The notes under the pieces were generated by a model that had not been told where the DNA came from, searched no databases, and saw only the letters and a program-made list of their open reading frames with translations. Position numbers and translations under genes: made by a program. From positions 1-50,701 of the forward strand of contig JAQSYE010000022.1 in NCBI GenBank assembly GCA_029256305.1: a DNA stretch of 50,701 bases. Reading direction: 5' to 3'. The DNA is from Lacrimispora sp. (lineage in GTDB: Bacteria; Bacillota; Clostridia; Lachnospirales; Lachnospiraceae). Below are positions 29,117-38,321 of the stretch, piece by piece. Within the stretch, counting starts at the first letter, position 1. Each line of letters begins with the position of its first letter.

Positions 29117-29854
29117 TTATATTTCAATCTCCATAATTCGCTTAGCCGTACAGTAAGCAATCATATAGATTCCCATGCAAATGGTCATTAGAATTCTTCC
29201 CGCTCCCGTAGTGTACATAATCTGAAAAAAACCAGGGGAAGTGAAGTCAATATAAATGACAATGAAAAAAGGGATAAGATTCATAATCTTTAGTTCGAAC
29301 TGCTTGGATGCCGTCATGGTTAGAATCTCCTGTCTCACCTGCACCTTATCCCGGATCACATCTGCCGTGTGGCTGATGATCGAAACTAATTCTCCTCCAC
29401 TGCGCTTTGCGGTTGAAAATACCTCGGTAAAATTCTTTACATCATCCAGACCGCTTCTTAAAGCAAATTCCAAAAATGCCTGCTCAACAGATCGGTTCAT
29501 TCGAATCTGACTCTCGATCTGCCGAAATTCCTTTGTTATGAGTCCATCTATACCATAAAGAACAGACAACTCTCTTGAAGCGGAAATTACTGCGTTTTCT
29601 ACCGAATATCCCGCACTTAAAAAGGAGGAGAGAAGTAATATTCCTTCTATGAATTCAAGATTCAGCCGCAAAAGCCGTTTATCTTTTAATTCTTTTCTTT
29701 TTGTGAGAGGAACAATGATTCCAAAGGGAATGAAAATTAGAAATACCGCCAGACTGCGATAGAAAATATAAGAAAAAAGTACTGCGATTAAGACCCCCTG
29801 CCCGCTATAAACCAGCCACTCCCTCAGGGAAAGGATATAAGTATCATAATTCAA
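29117..29854 (-). CDS. Type II secretion F family protein (TadB-like); probable TTG start
   Basis: T2SSF domain LEFIEGILLLSSFLSAGYSVENAV; ATG 29995 would overlap tadA by 152 nt, so TTG 29854 (NYDTYILSLREW) preferred. Confidence 0.78.
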   Translation of the reverse strand: MNYDTYILSLREWLVYSGQGVLIAVLFSYIFYRSLAVFLIFIPFGIIVPLTKRKELKDKRLLRLNLEFIEGILLLSSFLSAGYSVENAVISASRELSVLYGIDGLITKEFRQIESQIRMNRSVEQAFLEFALRSGLDDVKNFTEVFSTAKRSGGELVSIISHTADVIRDKVQVRQEILTMTASKQFELKIMNLIPFFIVIYIDFTSPGFFQIMYTTGAGRILMTICMGIYMIAYCTAKRIMEIEI

Positions 29855-31064
29855 TGCCTGCTGCTTTGAGCTTTTCTGTATTTTTAAGATCTCCCACTTT
29901 TTTAAGACTTCCCTGAACTGTCTTAGTATTCCCCCTGTGGGTTTCGTCCTCCTCAAACCGGTAAATGGGATTAAGTCTGATTTCACCATCTTCATAACCT
30001 GCTACCTCCACAATTGATAAGACCCGTCTGCTTTTATCCCTCAATCTTCCCAAATGTATTAAGACATCAATTGCAGCCGCAACCTGGCTGCGCACAGCCA
30101 AAAGGGGAATGTCCGCGCCCATTAACACCATGGTTTCTAACCTTGACAGCATGTCCTTGGGGCTGTTGCCATGCCCTGTGCTCAAACTTCCGTCATGTCC
30201 TGTATTCATGGCGGAGATCATATCAAGCGCTTCTCTTCCTCTCACCTCACCCACAATAATCCTGGAGGGATTCATACGAAGAGCTGCCTTAATTAAATCT
30301 CCAATTGTCACCTCTCCCTCCCCTTCTCCATTGGCACCTCTTGTCTCCAGCCGGACCAGGTTTGGAATATGAGTAATCTGCAGTTCTGCCGAGTCCTCTA
30401 TGGTCACGATGCGCTCATTTTGGGGTATATACGCAGAAAGAGCATTTAAAAAAGTACTCTTACCGGAATTCGTTCCGCCACTGATAAAAATGTTATATCC
30501 TGCTTCCACAATGACTTTTAAAAAATCTGCGGCTTCTCTGGTTATTGACCCAAACTTTAAAAGTTTGTCGATCGTTATGGGCTCTGGAAACTTTCTGATC
30601 GTGACAGCTGGTCCGTCAATGGAAACCGGCGGCAGTACAATATGAACTCTGGATCCATCGCCCAGTCTGGCATCCGCAATTGGCCTTGAAACATTTACCG
30701 TCCTGTTTACACGACTGACAATCTGCTGAATCATGTCTTCTAACTGTTCCTGACTCTCGAAAGCCTTTTCCCACCGCTGCATACGTCCGTTTCGTTCGAT
30801 ATAGATATCATTTGCCCCATTGACCATAATTTCTGTCACTGTTTTATCATCTACCAGCTCCTGAAGAACGCCCAACCGCCTAAAAGAGTCAAACAGCCAG
30901 CCTCTCAGCCTTAATTTTTCTCTCAAAGGCAGATACTCTGTCATTCCCATTCTGATTATCTTTTCATCTATTATGATATAAAGTTCTTCATCTGAGATCT
31001 GCTGATGTTGATTTAGTTCCATCATAATGTCTTCCCGCATTATCGCGCGCTGTTCTACATTCAA
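29844..31064 (-). CDS. CpaF/TadA family ATPase
   Basis: Walker A ISGGTNSGKSTFLNAL, TIEDSAELQ, IIVGEVRGREALDMISAMNTGHDGSLSTGH. Confidence 0.96.
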   Translation of the reverse strand: MNVEQRAIMREDIMMELNQHQQISDEELYIIIDEKIIRMGMTEYLPLREKLRLRGWLFDSFRRLGVLQELVDDKTVTEIMVNGANDIYIERNGRMQRWEKAFESQEQLEDMIQQIVSRVNRTVNVSRPIADARLGDGSRVHIVLPPVSIDGPAVTIRKFPEPITIDKLLKFGSITREAADFLKVIVEAGYNIFISGGTNSGKSTFLNALSAYIPQNERIVTIEDSAELQITHIPNLVRLETRGANGEGEGEVTIGDLIKAALRMNPSRIIVGEVRGREALDMISAMNTGHDGSLSTGHGNSPKDMLSRLETMVLMGADIPLLAVRSQVAAAIDVLIHLGRLRDKSRRVLSIVEVAGYEDGEIRLNPIYRFEEDETHRGNTKTVQGSLKKVGDLKNTEKLKAAGIEL

Positions 31065-31077
31065 ACTCGTTCCCTCC

Positions 31078-32079
31078 CTATGGTTGCTTTCTTAAAAGCT
31101 GCCGTGTAAAATCTCCTAACTCACTCCATAAAAGTTGATCCAGATAATTATCCTTCCTGCCAAAGGTACAGTGATACGGAAGATTGATTTTTTGAATCCG
31201 CCTCATCATAGAATCGTGACCGGATGCAGCCAGGTATGCTTCAAATTCTTCTACTTTGGCAGCTGATACACAATCTTCTTTTACCGGCATATAGATTCCG
31301 TCACATATTTCAAGAACATCCGCCGCTCTTTTCCCCATCTGACCCAGATCAAGGATAATGGTTCCATATGTACTTTCTTCCGAGATCTGCTTAATTAATC
31401 CGGCTATCTCCTGTGATGAAACAAAGGCAAGATCTTCCGGATACTGGACTGGAGGCACATAATCCAAATCTCCCCATGTACAGATAACAGTACCTAACCT
31501 TCCAAAGGAAAAACTGCCCTGTCTGTAATAATAAAACAGATCTGACATTCCCCTCTTATACTCTTCTCCTGTCAGACCTGACAGACCAGAACAATCTTCC
31601 AGATTTAAATAAAGAACTTTTAAATCCCGAGACAAAAGCTGTGCCATGGTCAGGGAAAAGGATGTCTTTAAGCAGCGGTTTACCGGCGAATAAACACCTA
31701 TTACTCTGCTTCTTTCAGACAGTGCGCTATACCCCTGTTCTTCCAAATCCGTATAGTATCCCTCCATAACCTCCCGAAGAAGGTGATTTGCTGCCTGATA
31801 CTTATAAACACTGGGGTATGGTTCATTTGATGAAATTATTTTTTCTTCTGCAAGAAGAACCACTCTGTCCGCGCCTATCTGTTCAATCTCATCGTTTGAT
31901 ACGTTGGAACTGATTAGCAGAAGTTCGATGCCATGGTCACTGCTGTAATCACTCAGTTCTTTTAGTGATGTAAAGGACACAATGGACACAGGAACCCGTT
32001 CTTTAAAATTCACAAATTCTGCGAATCGTTCCCCAAATCCATAGTCCGAATCGTATATTGCCATAATACGTTTTTTCAT
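31078..32079 (-). CDS. TadZ/CpaE-like protein with degenerate P-loop
   Basis: VIGVYSPVNRCLKTSFSLTMAQLL deviant Walker A; TIILDLG; located between tadV and tadA. Confidence 0.78.
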   Translation of the reverse strand: MKKRIMAIYDSDYGFGERFAEFVNFKERVPVSIVSFTSLKELSDYSSDHGIELLLISSNVSNDEIEQIGADRVVLLAEEKIISSNEPYPSVYKYQAANHLLREVMEGYYTDLEEQGYSALSERSRVIGVYSPVNRCLKTSFSLTMAQLLSRDLKVLYLNLEDCSGLSGLTGEEYKRGMSDLFYYYRQGSFSFGRLGTVICTWGDLDYVPPVQYPEDLAFVSSQEIAGLIKQISEESTYGTIILDLGQMGKRAADVLEICDGIYMPVKEDCVSAAKVEEFEAYLAASGHDSMMRRIQKINLPYHCTFGRKDNYLDQLLWSELGDFTRQLLRKQP

Positions 32080-32615
32080 AGCAAACCTCCTGGTTGACAG
32101 AAAACAACAGCAAGCAACGTTCCTAAAAACATACAGAATCCTAAGGGAATTACTGCGTCGTACCCATCCCGGGAGGAACTATAATAAGCTGTAATTTTTT
32201 TTGTTTGAATGAATGACCTGAAATAGGTCAGAAAGTAAGAGAAACGATGAAAAGTAGATCCTTTCACAGTCATTAGAACCAGGGACCAGATTGCCCCTAT
32301 TAAAAAACCCGCAGCAACCGCTGTAGAACCGTTGCCATATCCCAGATATGCGCAGATCAAAGCAATAATCTTAATATCGCCCGCGCCTATCATACGGCAT
32401 AAAAACAGGAGAAAAAACGCCGCTGTCACAATCAGGAATCTGCCCAGAAAGAACATCATAACCCACAATGCAGCCTGATTTTGACCCTCCCTGCCTGTAG
32501 CCATACCAGATAAAAGAAGCCCGGTCGCCATACCGACAAATATCAGCCAATTGGGTATCCTGTGTTCTCTTACATCGAAATAAGAACCGGCTGCCAGGAT
32601 AAAAAATAGTACCAT
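32076..32615 (-). CDS. A24 family prepilin peptidase (TadV/CpaA-like), copy 1
   Basis: SYFDVREHRIPNW and MIGAGDIK motifs. The ATG at 32615 is far from an SD, so the start is uncertain. Confidence 0.88.
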   Translation of the reverse strand: MVLFFILAAGSYFDVREHRIPNWLIFVGMATGLLLSGMATGREGQNQAALWVMMFFLGRFLIVTAAFFLLFLCRMIGAGDIKIIALICAYLGYGNGSTAVAAGFLIGAIWSLVLMTVKGSTFHRFSYFLTYFRSFIQTKKITAYYSSSRDGYDAVIPLGFCMFLGTLLAVVFCQPGGLL

Positions 32616-32687
32616 AAATTTAACAATATCATCTCCTCTTTTCTAAACTATAATTCTGGAAATAATGCCGGAAAATCGGCCTTGAAT

Positions 32688-32708
32688 TATGGAATATCGA
32701 ATTCCATA
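32688..32708. repeat. Inverted repeat TATGGAAT-N5-ATTCCATA
   Basis: Perfect 8-bp arms in the leader of the tad operon. Confidence 0.7.
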
Positions 32709-32760
32709 TGATTGATAATGAGAAAGTCCGTATACAGAACGTATGCGAGATTCTGACTTT

Positions 32761-32789
32761 ATTATGCACAAGATGAAAACAAAAGTCAA
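32761..32789 (-). promoter_or_regulatory. Predicted sigma-A promoter of the tad operon (TTGACT-N17-CATAAT)
   Basis: Minus-strand -35 at 32789-32784, -10 at 32766-32761. Confidence 0.65.
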
Positions 32790-32919
32790 CTATTTTTTAC
32801 AAATCTTTTATCGACGGCCTACAAACAAGGTGGTGAGGTCTTTTGTGGTATTTTATTGTTATATTTTACAATTTTTTGTCATTATTTTAATTTATATAAG
32901 TAATTTTATACAATATTGA

Positions 32920-32948
32920 TTGACCTTTTCCTTTTCGGGTGTTAATAT
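32920..32948 (+). promoter_or_regulatory. Predicted sigma-A promoter (TTGACC-N17-TAATAT)
   Basis: Upstream of ArsR-type regulator gene. Confidence 0.6.
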
Positions 32949-32988
32949 AATATTAGTTTACTATTTTAAACCAAAGGAGATGTTTCAG

Positions 32989-33324
32989 GTGGCAATTGGC
33001 AATTTTTCTGAGCTTTTTAAAAGCTGCATGCCGCTTTTTATTGCATTAGGGGACGAGGTCCGGCTAACGATTATTGAGGTTCTTACCAGCACTGATTCGT
33101 TCCATACGGAAATCCAGGGAATGAATGTGAACGAGATTACGGATAAGACAAACTTATCCCGCCCGGCCATATCTCATCATTTAAAGATTCTAAAGGATGC
33201 AGGCCTTGTTTCCGTCAGGCAGGAAGGAACTGCTAATTATTACTTTCTTACCTTTGGAGAAAGCACAAGAAAGTTATGCAGTCTTGGGCAGTATCTCCAG
33301 AATTTTATGGATCCAATCCAATAA
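32989..33324 (+). CDS. ArsR-type winged-helix regulator
   Basis: MNVNEITDKTNLSRPAISHHLKILKDAGLVSVRQEGTANYYFL; GTG 32989 with SD aaaggag preferred over upstream start. Confidence 0.9.
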   Translation: MAIGNFSELFKSCMPLFIALGDEVRLTIIEVLTSTDSFHTEIQGMNVNEITDKTNLSRPAISHHLKILKDAGLVSVRQEGTANYYFLTFGESTRKLCSLGQYLQNFMDPIQ

Positions 33325-33422
33325 ATTTATGGAGATTCAGGCAATAGATGAATAAAGTTCCAATTTCCAGATATACTGAGGTTTATAGGTACCTCGTTAA
33401 TTCGCTATCTGGAGATGATCAT

Positions 33423-33641
33423 ATGAAAAATTTATTGTTAGGAAAACACTTTTCCCTTACGGAAGAGGAACGGAATTTACGCAAGGAAATTGAACGTTCC
33501 AAAACCGCTATTGATGCAGCAAGAAATCATTTTGAACAGGTCGTTGACCCGACATTAATTGACTGCTATATCTACGAGCTCAATGCCGCACAGCTTCGTT
33601 ACCAGTTTCTTTTGCGCCACTTTAAAAGCCGTGAAGTATAG
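33423..33641 (+). CDS. YaaL/DUF2508-like protein
   Basis: EIERSKTAIDAARNHFEQVVDPTLIDCYIYELNAAQLRYQFLLRHFK. Confidence 0.75.
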   Translation: MKNLLLGKHFSLTEEERNLRKEIERSKTAIDAARNHFEQVVDPTLIDCYIYELNAAQLRYQFLLRHFKSREV

Positions 33642-33728
33642 TCAGTCACTAAACCCGCTTTCATACGAACCTGTTGCAATCGTTGCTTCAACCTGTGGAA
33701 TCGTGTACTAAAATGGAGGGGTGAGCAA

Positions 33729-35639
33729 ATGGAAGATTTAACAAATGAATTGGAAACAGGTTTTATTACTGAGCTTGACCGGTATTTGTACAACAACGGC
33801 CGTCATTACGAAATTTATGAAAAACTGGGCGCTCATCCAAAAACATGCAGCGGAAAACAGGGAATGTATTTTGCTGTTTGGGCACCTCATGCCAGTCAGG
33901 TTGGCGTAGTCGGTGATTTCAATGGTTGGAACTCGGACTTAAATCCCATGGTTCCCCTGGCCGACTCGGGAATCTGGGAAGCATTTATACCAGGGGTTGG
34001 CCTGGGACAGCTGTACAAATATGCTGTGACCACATGCAGCGGAAAGATTCTTTTTAAAGCCGATCCCTATGCTTCTTATGCGGAATTTCGCCCCCAAACC
34101 GCATCTATTACTGCAGATTTATCCATATATTCGTGGAAAGATCAGGCGTGGATTGAAAAAAGGGAAGAACAGGATCTGCTATCAGGACCGGTAAGCATTT
34201 ACGAGGTCCACTTAGGATCCTGGAAAAGAAAAAACCGGGAAGATAAGGAAGGCTTTTATACCTACAAAGAAGCCGCTCATGAACTGGCAAAATACATAAA
34301 GAATATGGGTTATACCCACATAGAGCTTTTGGGCATTGCAGAGCACCCTTACGACGGCTCCTGGGGATATCAGGTAACTGGTTATTATGCTCCAACTTCC
34401 CGGTACGGAACACCGGATGAGTTCATGTATTTCGTTGATTACATGCACCAAAATGGAATTGGAGTCATACTTGACTGGGTACCTGCACATTTTCCAAAAG
34501 ATGCTCACGGACTTTCCGAATTTGATGGGGAAGCCTGTTACGAATACGCAGATCCGTGCAAGGGGGAACATCCTGACTGGGGGACGAAAGTTTTTGATTA
34601 CAGTAAATATGAGGTTGATAATTTTCTAATTGCCAATGCTCTCTACTGGGTAGAAAAGTATCATATCGATGGACTGAGAGTGGATGCCGTCGCTTCTATG
34701 CTCTATTTAGACTATGGGAGAAACCATGGTGAATGGGTTAAGAACTGCAACGGAGGAAATGAAAATCTTGAGGCTATCGAGTTCTTTAAGCACTTAAACA
34801 GTGTGATGAAGGAACGGGGAAAAGGTGCTGTTGTGATTGCAGAAGAGTCCACTGCCTGGCCTAAGGTGACGGATCAGCCAGAAAATTCAGGGCTTGGTTT
34901 TACTTTTAAGTGGAATATGGGCTGGATGCATGATTTTCTGGAATACATGAAGCTGGATCCCTATTTTAGAAAGTATAATCATCATAAAATGACCTTTGGA
35001 ATTACATATTTTACCAGTGAAAGCTATATACTTGTATTATCCCATGATGAAGTGGTTCATTTAAAAGGTTCCATGATAAGCAAAATGCCCGGACTTCTTG
35101 AGGATAAGTTTTCTAATTTAAAGCTTGGTTATTCCTTCATGCTTGGACATCCCGGCAAGAAGCTGCTTTTTATGGGACAGGATTTTGGGCAATACCATGA
35201 ATGGGATGAAAAAGACTCCCTGGACTGGTATCTGGCCAAAGAACCTCTTGGAGAAAATCTGCAAAATTATGTCAGAGATCTTCTACACCTATACCGAAAA
35301 TTTCCTGCACTTTATAATAATGACTATGATCAGGATGGATTCTCCTGGATCAATGCCAATGATAGCGAACATAGTATTTTCAGTTTTATCCGGCATGGAA
35401 AGGACGCACAAAACAGCCTGCTGTTTGTTCTGAACTTTACCCCTGTGAATCGACCTGAGTACCGCGTGGGCGTACCGAAACAGGGGAAATACACCCTTGT
35501 TCTTGATTCATCACAAGGTCTGTATGAGAAAGAAAACTCAGCTCTGGTTTATAAATCTGAAAAGGCTCCATGGGATGGTCAGGACTATTCCATTGCTTAT
35601 CCGCTTCCCGCTTATGGCGTCGCCATATTTTGTTTTTGA
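33729..35639 (+). CDS. glgB: 1,4-alpha-glucan branching enzyme
   Basis: FAVWAPHASQVGVVGDFNGWN, DWVPAHFPKDAHGL, DGLRVDAVASMLYLDY, LSHDEVVH. Confidence 0.97.
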   Translation: MEDLTNELETGFITELDRYLYNNGRHYEIYEKLGAHPKTCSGKQGMYFAVWAPHASQVGVVGDFNGWNSDLNPMVPLADSGIWEAFIPGVGLGQLYKYAVTTCSGKILFKADPYASYAEFRPQTASITADLSIYSWKDQAWIEKREEQDLLSGPVSIYEVHLGSWKRKNREDKEGFYTYKEAAHELAKYIKNMGYTHIELLGIAEHPYDGSWGYQVTGYYAPTSRYGTPDEFMYFVDYMHQNGIGVILDWVPAHFPKDAHGLSEFDGEACYEYADPCKGEHPDWGTKVFDYSKYEVDNFLIANALYWVEKYHIDGLRVDAVASMLYLDYGRNHGEWVKNCNGGNENLEAIEFFKHLNSVMKERGKGAVVIAEESTAWPKVTDQPENSGLGFTFKWNMGWMHDFLEYMKLDPYFRKYNHHKMTFGITYFTSESYILVLSHDEVVHLKGSMISKMPGLLEDKFSNLKLGYSFMLGHPGKKLLFMGQDFGQYHEWDEKDSLDWYLAKEPLGENLQNYVRDLLHLYRKFPALYNNDYDQDGFSWINANDSEHSIFSFIRHGKDAQNSLLFVLNFTPVNRPEYRVGVPKQGKYTLVLDSSQGLYEKENSALVYKSEKAPWDGQDYSIAYPLPAYGVAIFCF

Positions 35640-35768
35640 TTTGCTAATTATTTAGTTATTTATTCCATATATTTCTATAAATTGCTATACTTCTTGGTTA
35701 TTTTGTAGTAAAATATAGATATAAAATTACATAATGTGCTAGACTCAAAGACGGAAGGAGAAGTTCAT

Positions 35769-36518
35769 ATGGCAGCAGAATTAATTGCTACAACAGCAAC
35801 AAAGAAGGTCTTTCACGATGGTGGGAAGGCAATCAAGGTTTTTAACGCCGAGTTTCCAAAGGCTGAAGTCTTAAATGAAGCACTGATCAGCGCCAGAGTC
35901 GAAGAAATCGGCGGCGTTAATGTTCCAAGAGTACTGGAAGTCGGTGTTTTTAATAACCAGTGGTCCATTACCTTTGATTTTATTGAAGGCAAAACCCTCC
36001 AGCAGCTTATGGATGAGCAGCCTGAAAAATTGCCTGAATATATGGAACAGATGGTTAATCTTCATCTGAATGTCATGTCTAAGCATTGTCCCCATTTAAA
36101 TAAGCTGAAGGATAAGATATCCAAACAGATCCAGGACATTGAAGAACTAGGTGACGTAACAAGGTATGACATGCGCACTCAGCTTGACAGCATGCCAAAA
36201 CACACCAAGCTCTGCCATGGCGATTTTAACCCCTCCAATATTATTGTAAAGGACGACGGCACTATGTATGTTCTGGATTGGGTACATGCCACTCAGGGCA
36301 ATGCCAGTGCAGATGTTGCAAGAACATACCTGCTGTTCTGTCTGCAGGATCAGAATAAGGCAGATATGTACATGAACCTGTTCTGTAAGAAGACCGGAAC
36401 TGCTAAAAAGTATGTTCAGTCATGGCTTCCCATTGTTGCAGCTGCCCAGCTTTCCAAAAAACGGCCGGAAGAAGCAGATCTTCTGAATAAATGGGCCGGA
36501 GTCTGTGATTATCAGTAA
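35769..36518 (+). CDS. Aminoglycoside phosphotransferase-fold (APH) family kinase
   Basis: LCHGDFNPSNIIV, MYVLDWVHA kinase-like motifs; SD ggaggag-like upstream. Confidence 0.88.
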   Translation: MAAELIATTATKKVFHDGGKAIKVFNAEFPKAEVLNEALISARVEEIGGVNVPRVLEVGVFNNQWSITFDFIEGKTLQQLMDEQPEKLPEYMEQMVNLHLNVMSKHCPHLNKLKDKISKQIQDIEELGDVTRYDMRTQLDSMPKHTKLCHGDFNPSNIIVKDDGTMYVLDWVHATQGNASADVARTYLLFCLQDQNKADMYMNLFCKKTGTAKKYVQSWLPIVAAAQLSKKRPEEADLLNKWAGVCDYQ

Positions 36519-36530
36519 TGGATATTTGAA

Positions 36531-36565
36531 AGGGAACGGACATTAATCAGTCCGCTCCCTTTTTT
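36531..36565. terminator. Intrinsic terminator
   Basis: GGGAACGGAC...GTCCGCTCCC + T run. Confidence 0.75.
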
Positions 36566-38321
36566 AAGAATCATATTGTGCCATGACCATTTCATAATAT
36601 CTGCCCTGTTTTTTCATCAGACTCTGATGCGTTCCCTGTTCCGCAACTCCCCCCTGATGTATCACCGCTATCAGATCCGCATCCTGAATGGTAGAAAGAC
36701 GGTGTGCAATAACAAAACAGGTTTTTCCAGCCATCAGGCGGCGCATGGCCTGCTGAATTCGAATTTCAGTTCTTGTGTCCACATTGGATGTCGCTTCATC
36801 CAGAATTAGTATTTTACAGTCCAGCAGCATGGCTCTCGCAATGGTTAAAAGCTGCTTCTGACCCTTAGAGATGTTTGTGCCGTCTTCTTTTAAGACGGTA
36901 TCATAACCTTCCGGCAGCTGTTCAATGAAGGAATGAATCCGTGCATCTTTTGCCGCCTCCACAACTTCTTCCAACGTTGTATTTTCTCTGCCATAAGCCA
37001 GATTTTCATAGATCGTTCCCTGAAAAAGCCAGGTTTCCTGTAACACCATGGCAAAAGCCTTTCTGAGGCTTTCCCTTGTCAAATCTCTTATATCCAGACC
37101 ATCAATCAGAATTTTTCCGCCATTCACCTCATAAAAACGCATCAGTAGATTTATAATTGTTGTTTTCCCTGCTCCGGTGGGACCTACAATTGCAATCAAC
37201 TTTCCAGGATCTGCTTTTAAGGATAAATCCTGTAGTATGGGCTTTCCATTCTCGTATCCAAAATTCACATGAGAGAACTCAACGCAGCCTTTGACCGGGT
37301 GGTTGAAGTCAGAGAGTACTACCGCATCTTTTCTGTCTTCCTGCTCCTTAATCTCATCCATAAGTTTAAATACACGCTCTGCTGCGGCAAGCGCCGACTG
37401 AAGATCGTTCATGATATTTGCAGCCTCATTGATAGGACCAGAAAACTTTCTTGAATAAAGAACAAACGAGGAGATCTGGCCCACTGACATGGAGCCGGTC
37501 AGAAAAAGGAATGCTCCAAATACACTAATTAAGGTTAGTGACAGATTGTTAATGAAATTCACCATTGGGCCTGTCATGCTTCCGTAATATTCTGATTTAT
37601 AATAGCTTTCCACCGCCTCTTTGTTCATAATGGAGAATTTGCGGATCACTTCTTCTTCCTCACAATAGGCTTTAATGGTCTTCTGCCCCGTCACCTTTTC
37701 TTCTACAAAGCCATTGAGCGCTCCAAGGCTTCTCGCACGCGCACGAAAGAGAGGCCTTGTGCGGCTTGTGATAAATCTGGTCATTATGCCTGATAAGGGT
37801 ACCGTTATTGCAAATACCAGCACAAGTCTAGGCGAGATAATCACCATCATATAGAGGGCTCCCACGACTGTCACCAGGGTGGAAAGAATCTGAATTAAAT
37901 CACTGGACAGAGATTCATTCACAGTGTCGATATCATAAGATATGCGGCTTATAATATCCCCGGTCTGGTGGGTATCATAATATTCTGCGGGAAGGCTCAG
38001 CATTCGCTCGAACACGTCTTTACGCATCTGGTATACCACCTTGCGGCTGATTGTGATCATCAATACAGACAAGACATAAGACAAGACCGATGATGCCAGA
38101 TAGAACACTGCCATAAGACCTGCGTATTGAAACACACGTGAGAAATTCACGCCCCCCTTTCCAGGTTCTATGGCATCTATGGCATAACCCGAAAGCAAAG
38201 GTCCTAAAAGTGCCAGCAGATTGCTGACTATTGTCATGAGTAATGCTAGAAGGAGCAAAAACCGGTACTTCATTAGATAAGGCATCAAACGTTTTATAGT
38301 ACTTTTTTGTAAGTTCTTCAT
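36564..38321 (-). CDS. ABC transporter, fused permease/ATPase
   Basis: GPTGAGKTTIINLLMRFYE, ISKGQKQLLTIARAM, ILILDEATSNVD. Confidence 0.96.
   Translation of the reverse strand: MKNLQKSTIKRLMPYLMKYRFLLLLALLMTIVSNLLALLGPLLSGYAIDAIEPGKGGVNFSRVFQYAGLMAVFYLASSVLSYVLSVLMITISRKVVYQMRKDVFERMLSLPAEYYDTHQTGDIISRISYDIDTVNESLSSDLIQILSTLVTVVGALYMMVIISPRLVLVFAITVPLSGIMTRFITSRTRPLFRARARSLGALNGFVEEKVTGQKTIKAYCEEEEVIRKFSIMNKEAVESYYKSEYYGSMTGPMVNFINNLSLTLISVFGAFLFLTGSMSVGQISSFVLYSRKFSGPINEAANIMNDLQSALAAAERVFKLMDEIKEQEDRKDAVVLSDFNHPVKGCVEFSHVNFGYENGKPILQDLSLKADPGKLIAIVGPTGAGKTTIINLLMRFYEVNGGKILIDGLDIRDLTRESLRKAFAMVLQETWLFQGTIYENLAYGRENTTLEEVVEAAKDARIHSFIEQLPEGYDTVLKEDGTNISKGQKQLLTIARAMLLDCKILILDEATSNVDTRTEIRIQQAMRRLMAGKTCFVIAHRLSTIQDADLIAVIHQGGVAEQGTHQSLMKKQGRYYEMVMAQYDS

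Noticed and set aside
29854-29995. N-terminal 47 aa of the tadB ORF (MKMVKSDLIPFTGLRR...)
   Set aside because: Would overlap tadA by 152 nt; conserved-looking TadB N-terminus starts at NYDTYILSLREW, so the extension is likely an ORF-caller artefact.
22809-30645. Multiple plus-strand ORFs of 60-119 aa inside the tad locus
   Set aside because: All are antisense to well-supported Tad genes, with no domains or SD-supported starts.
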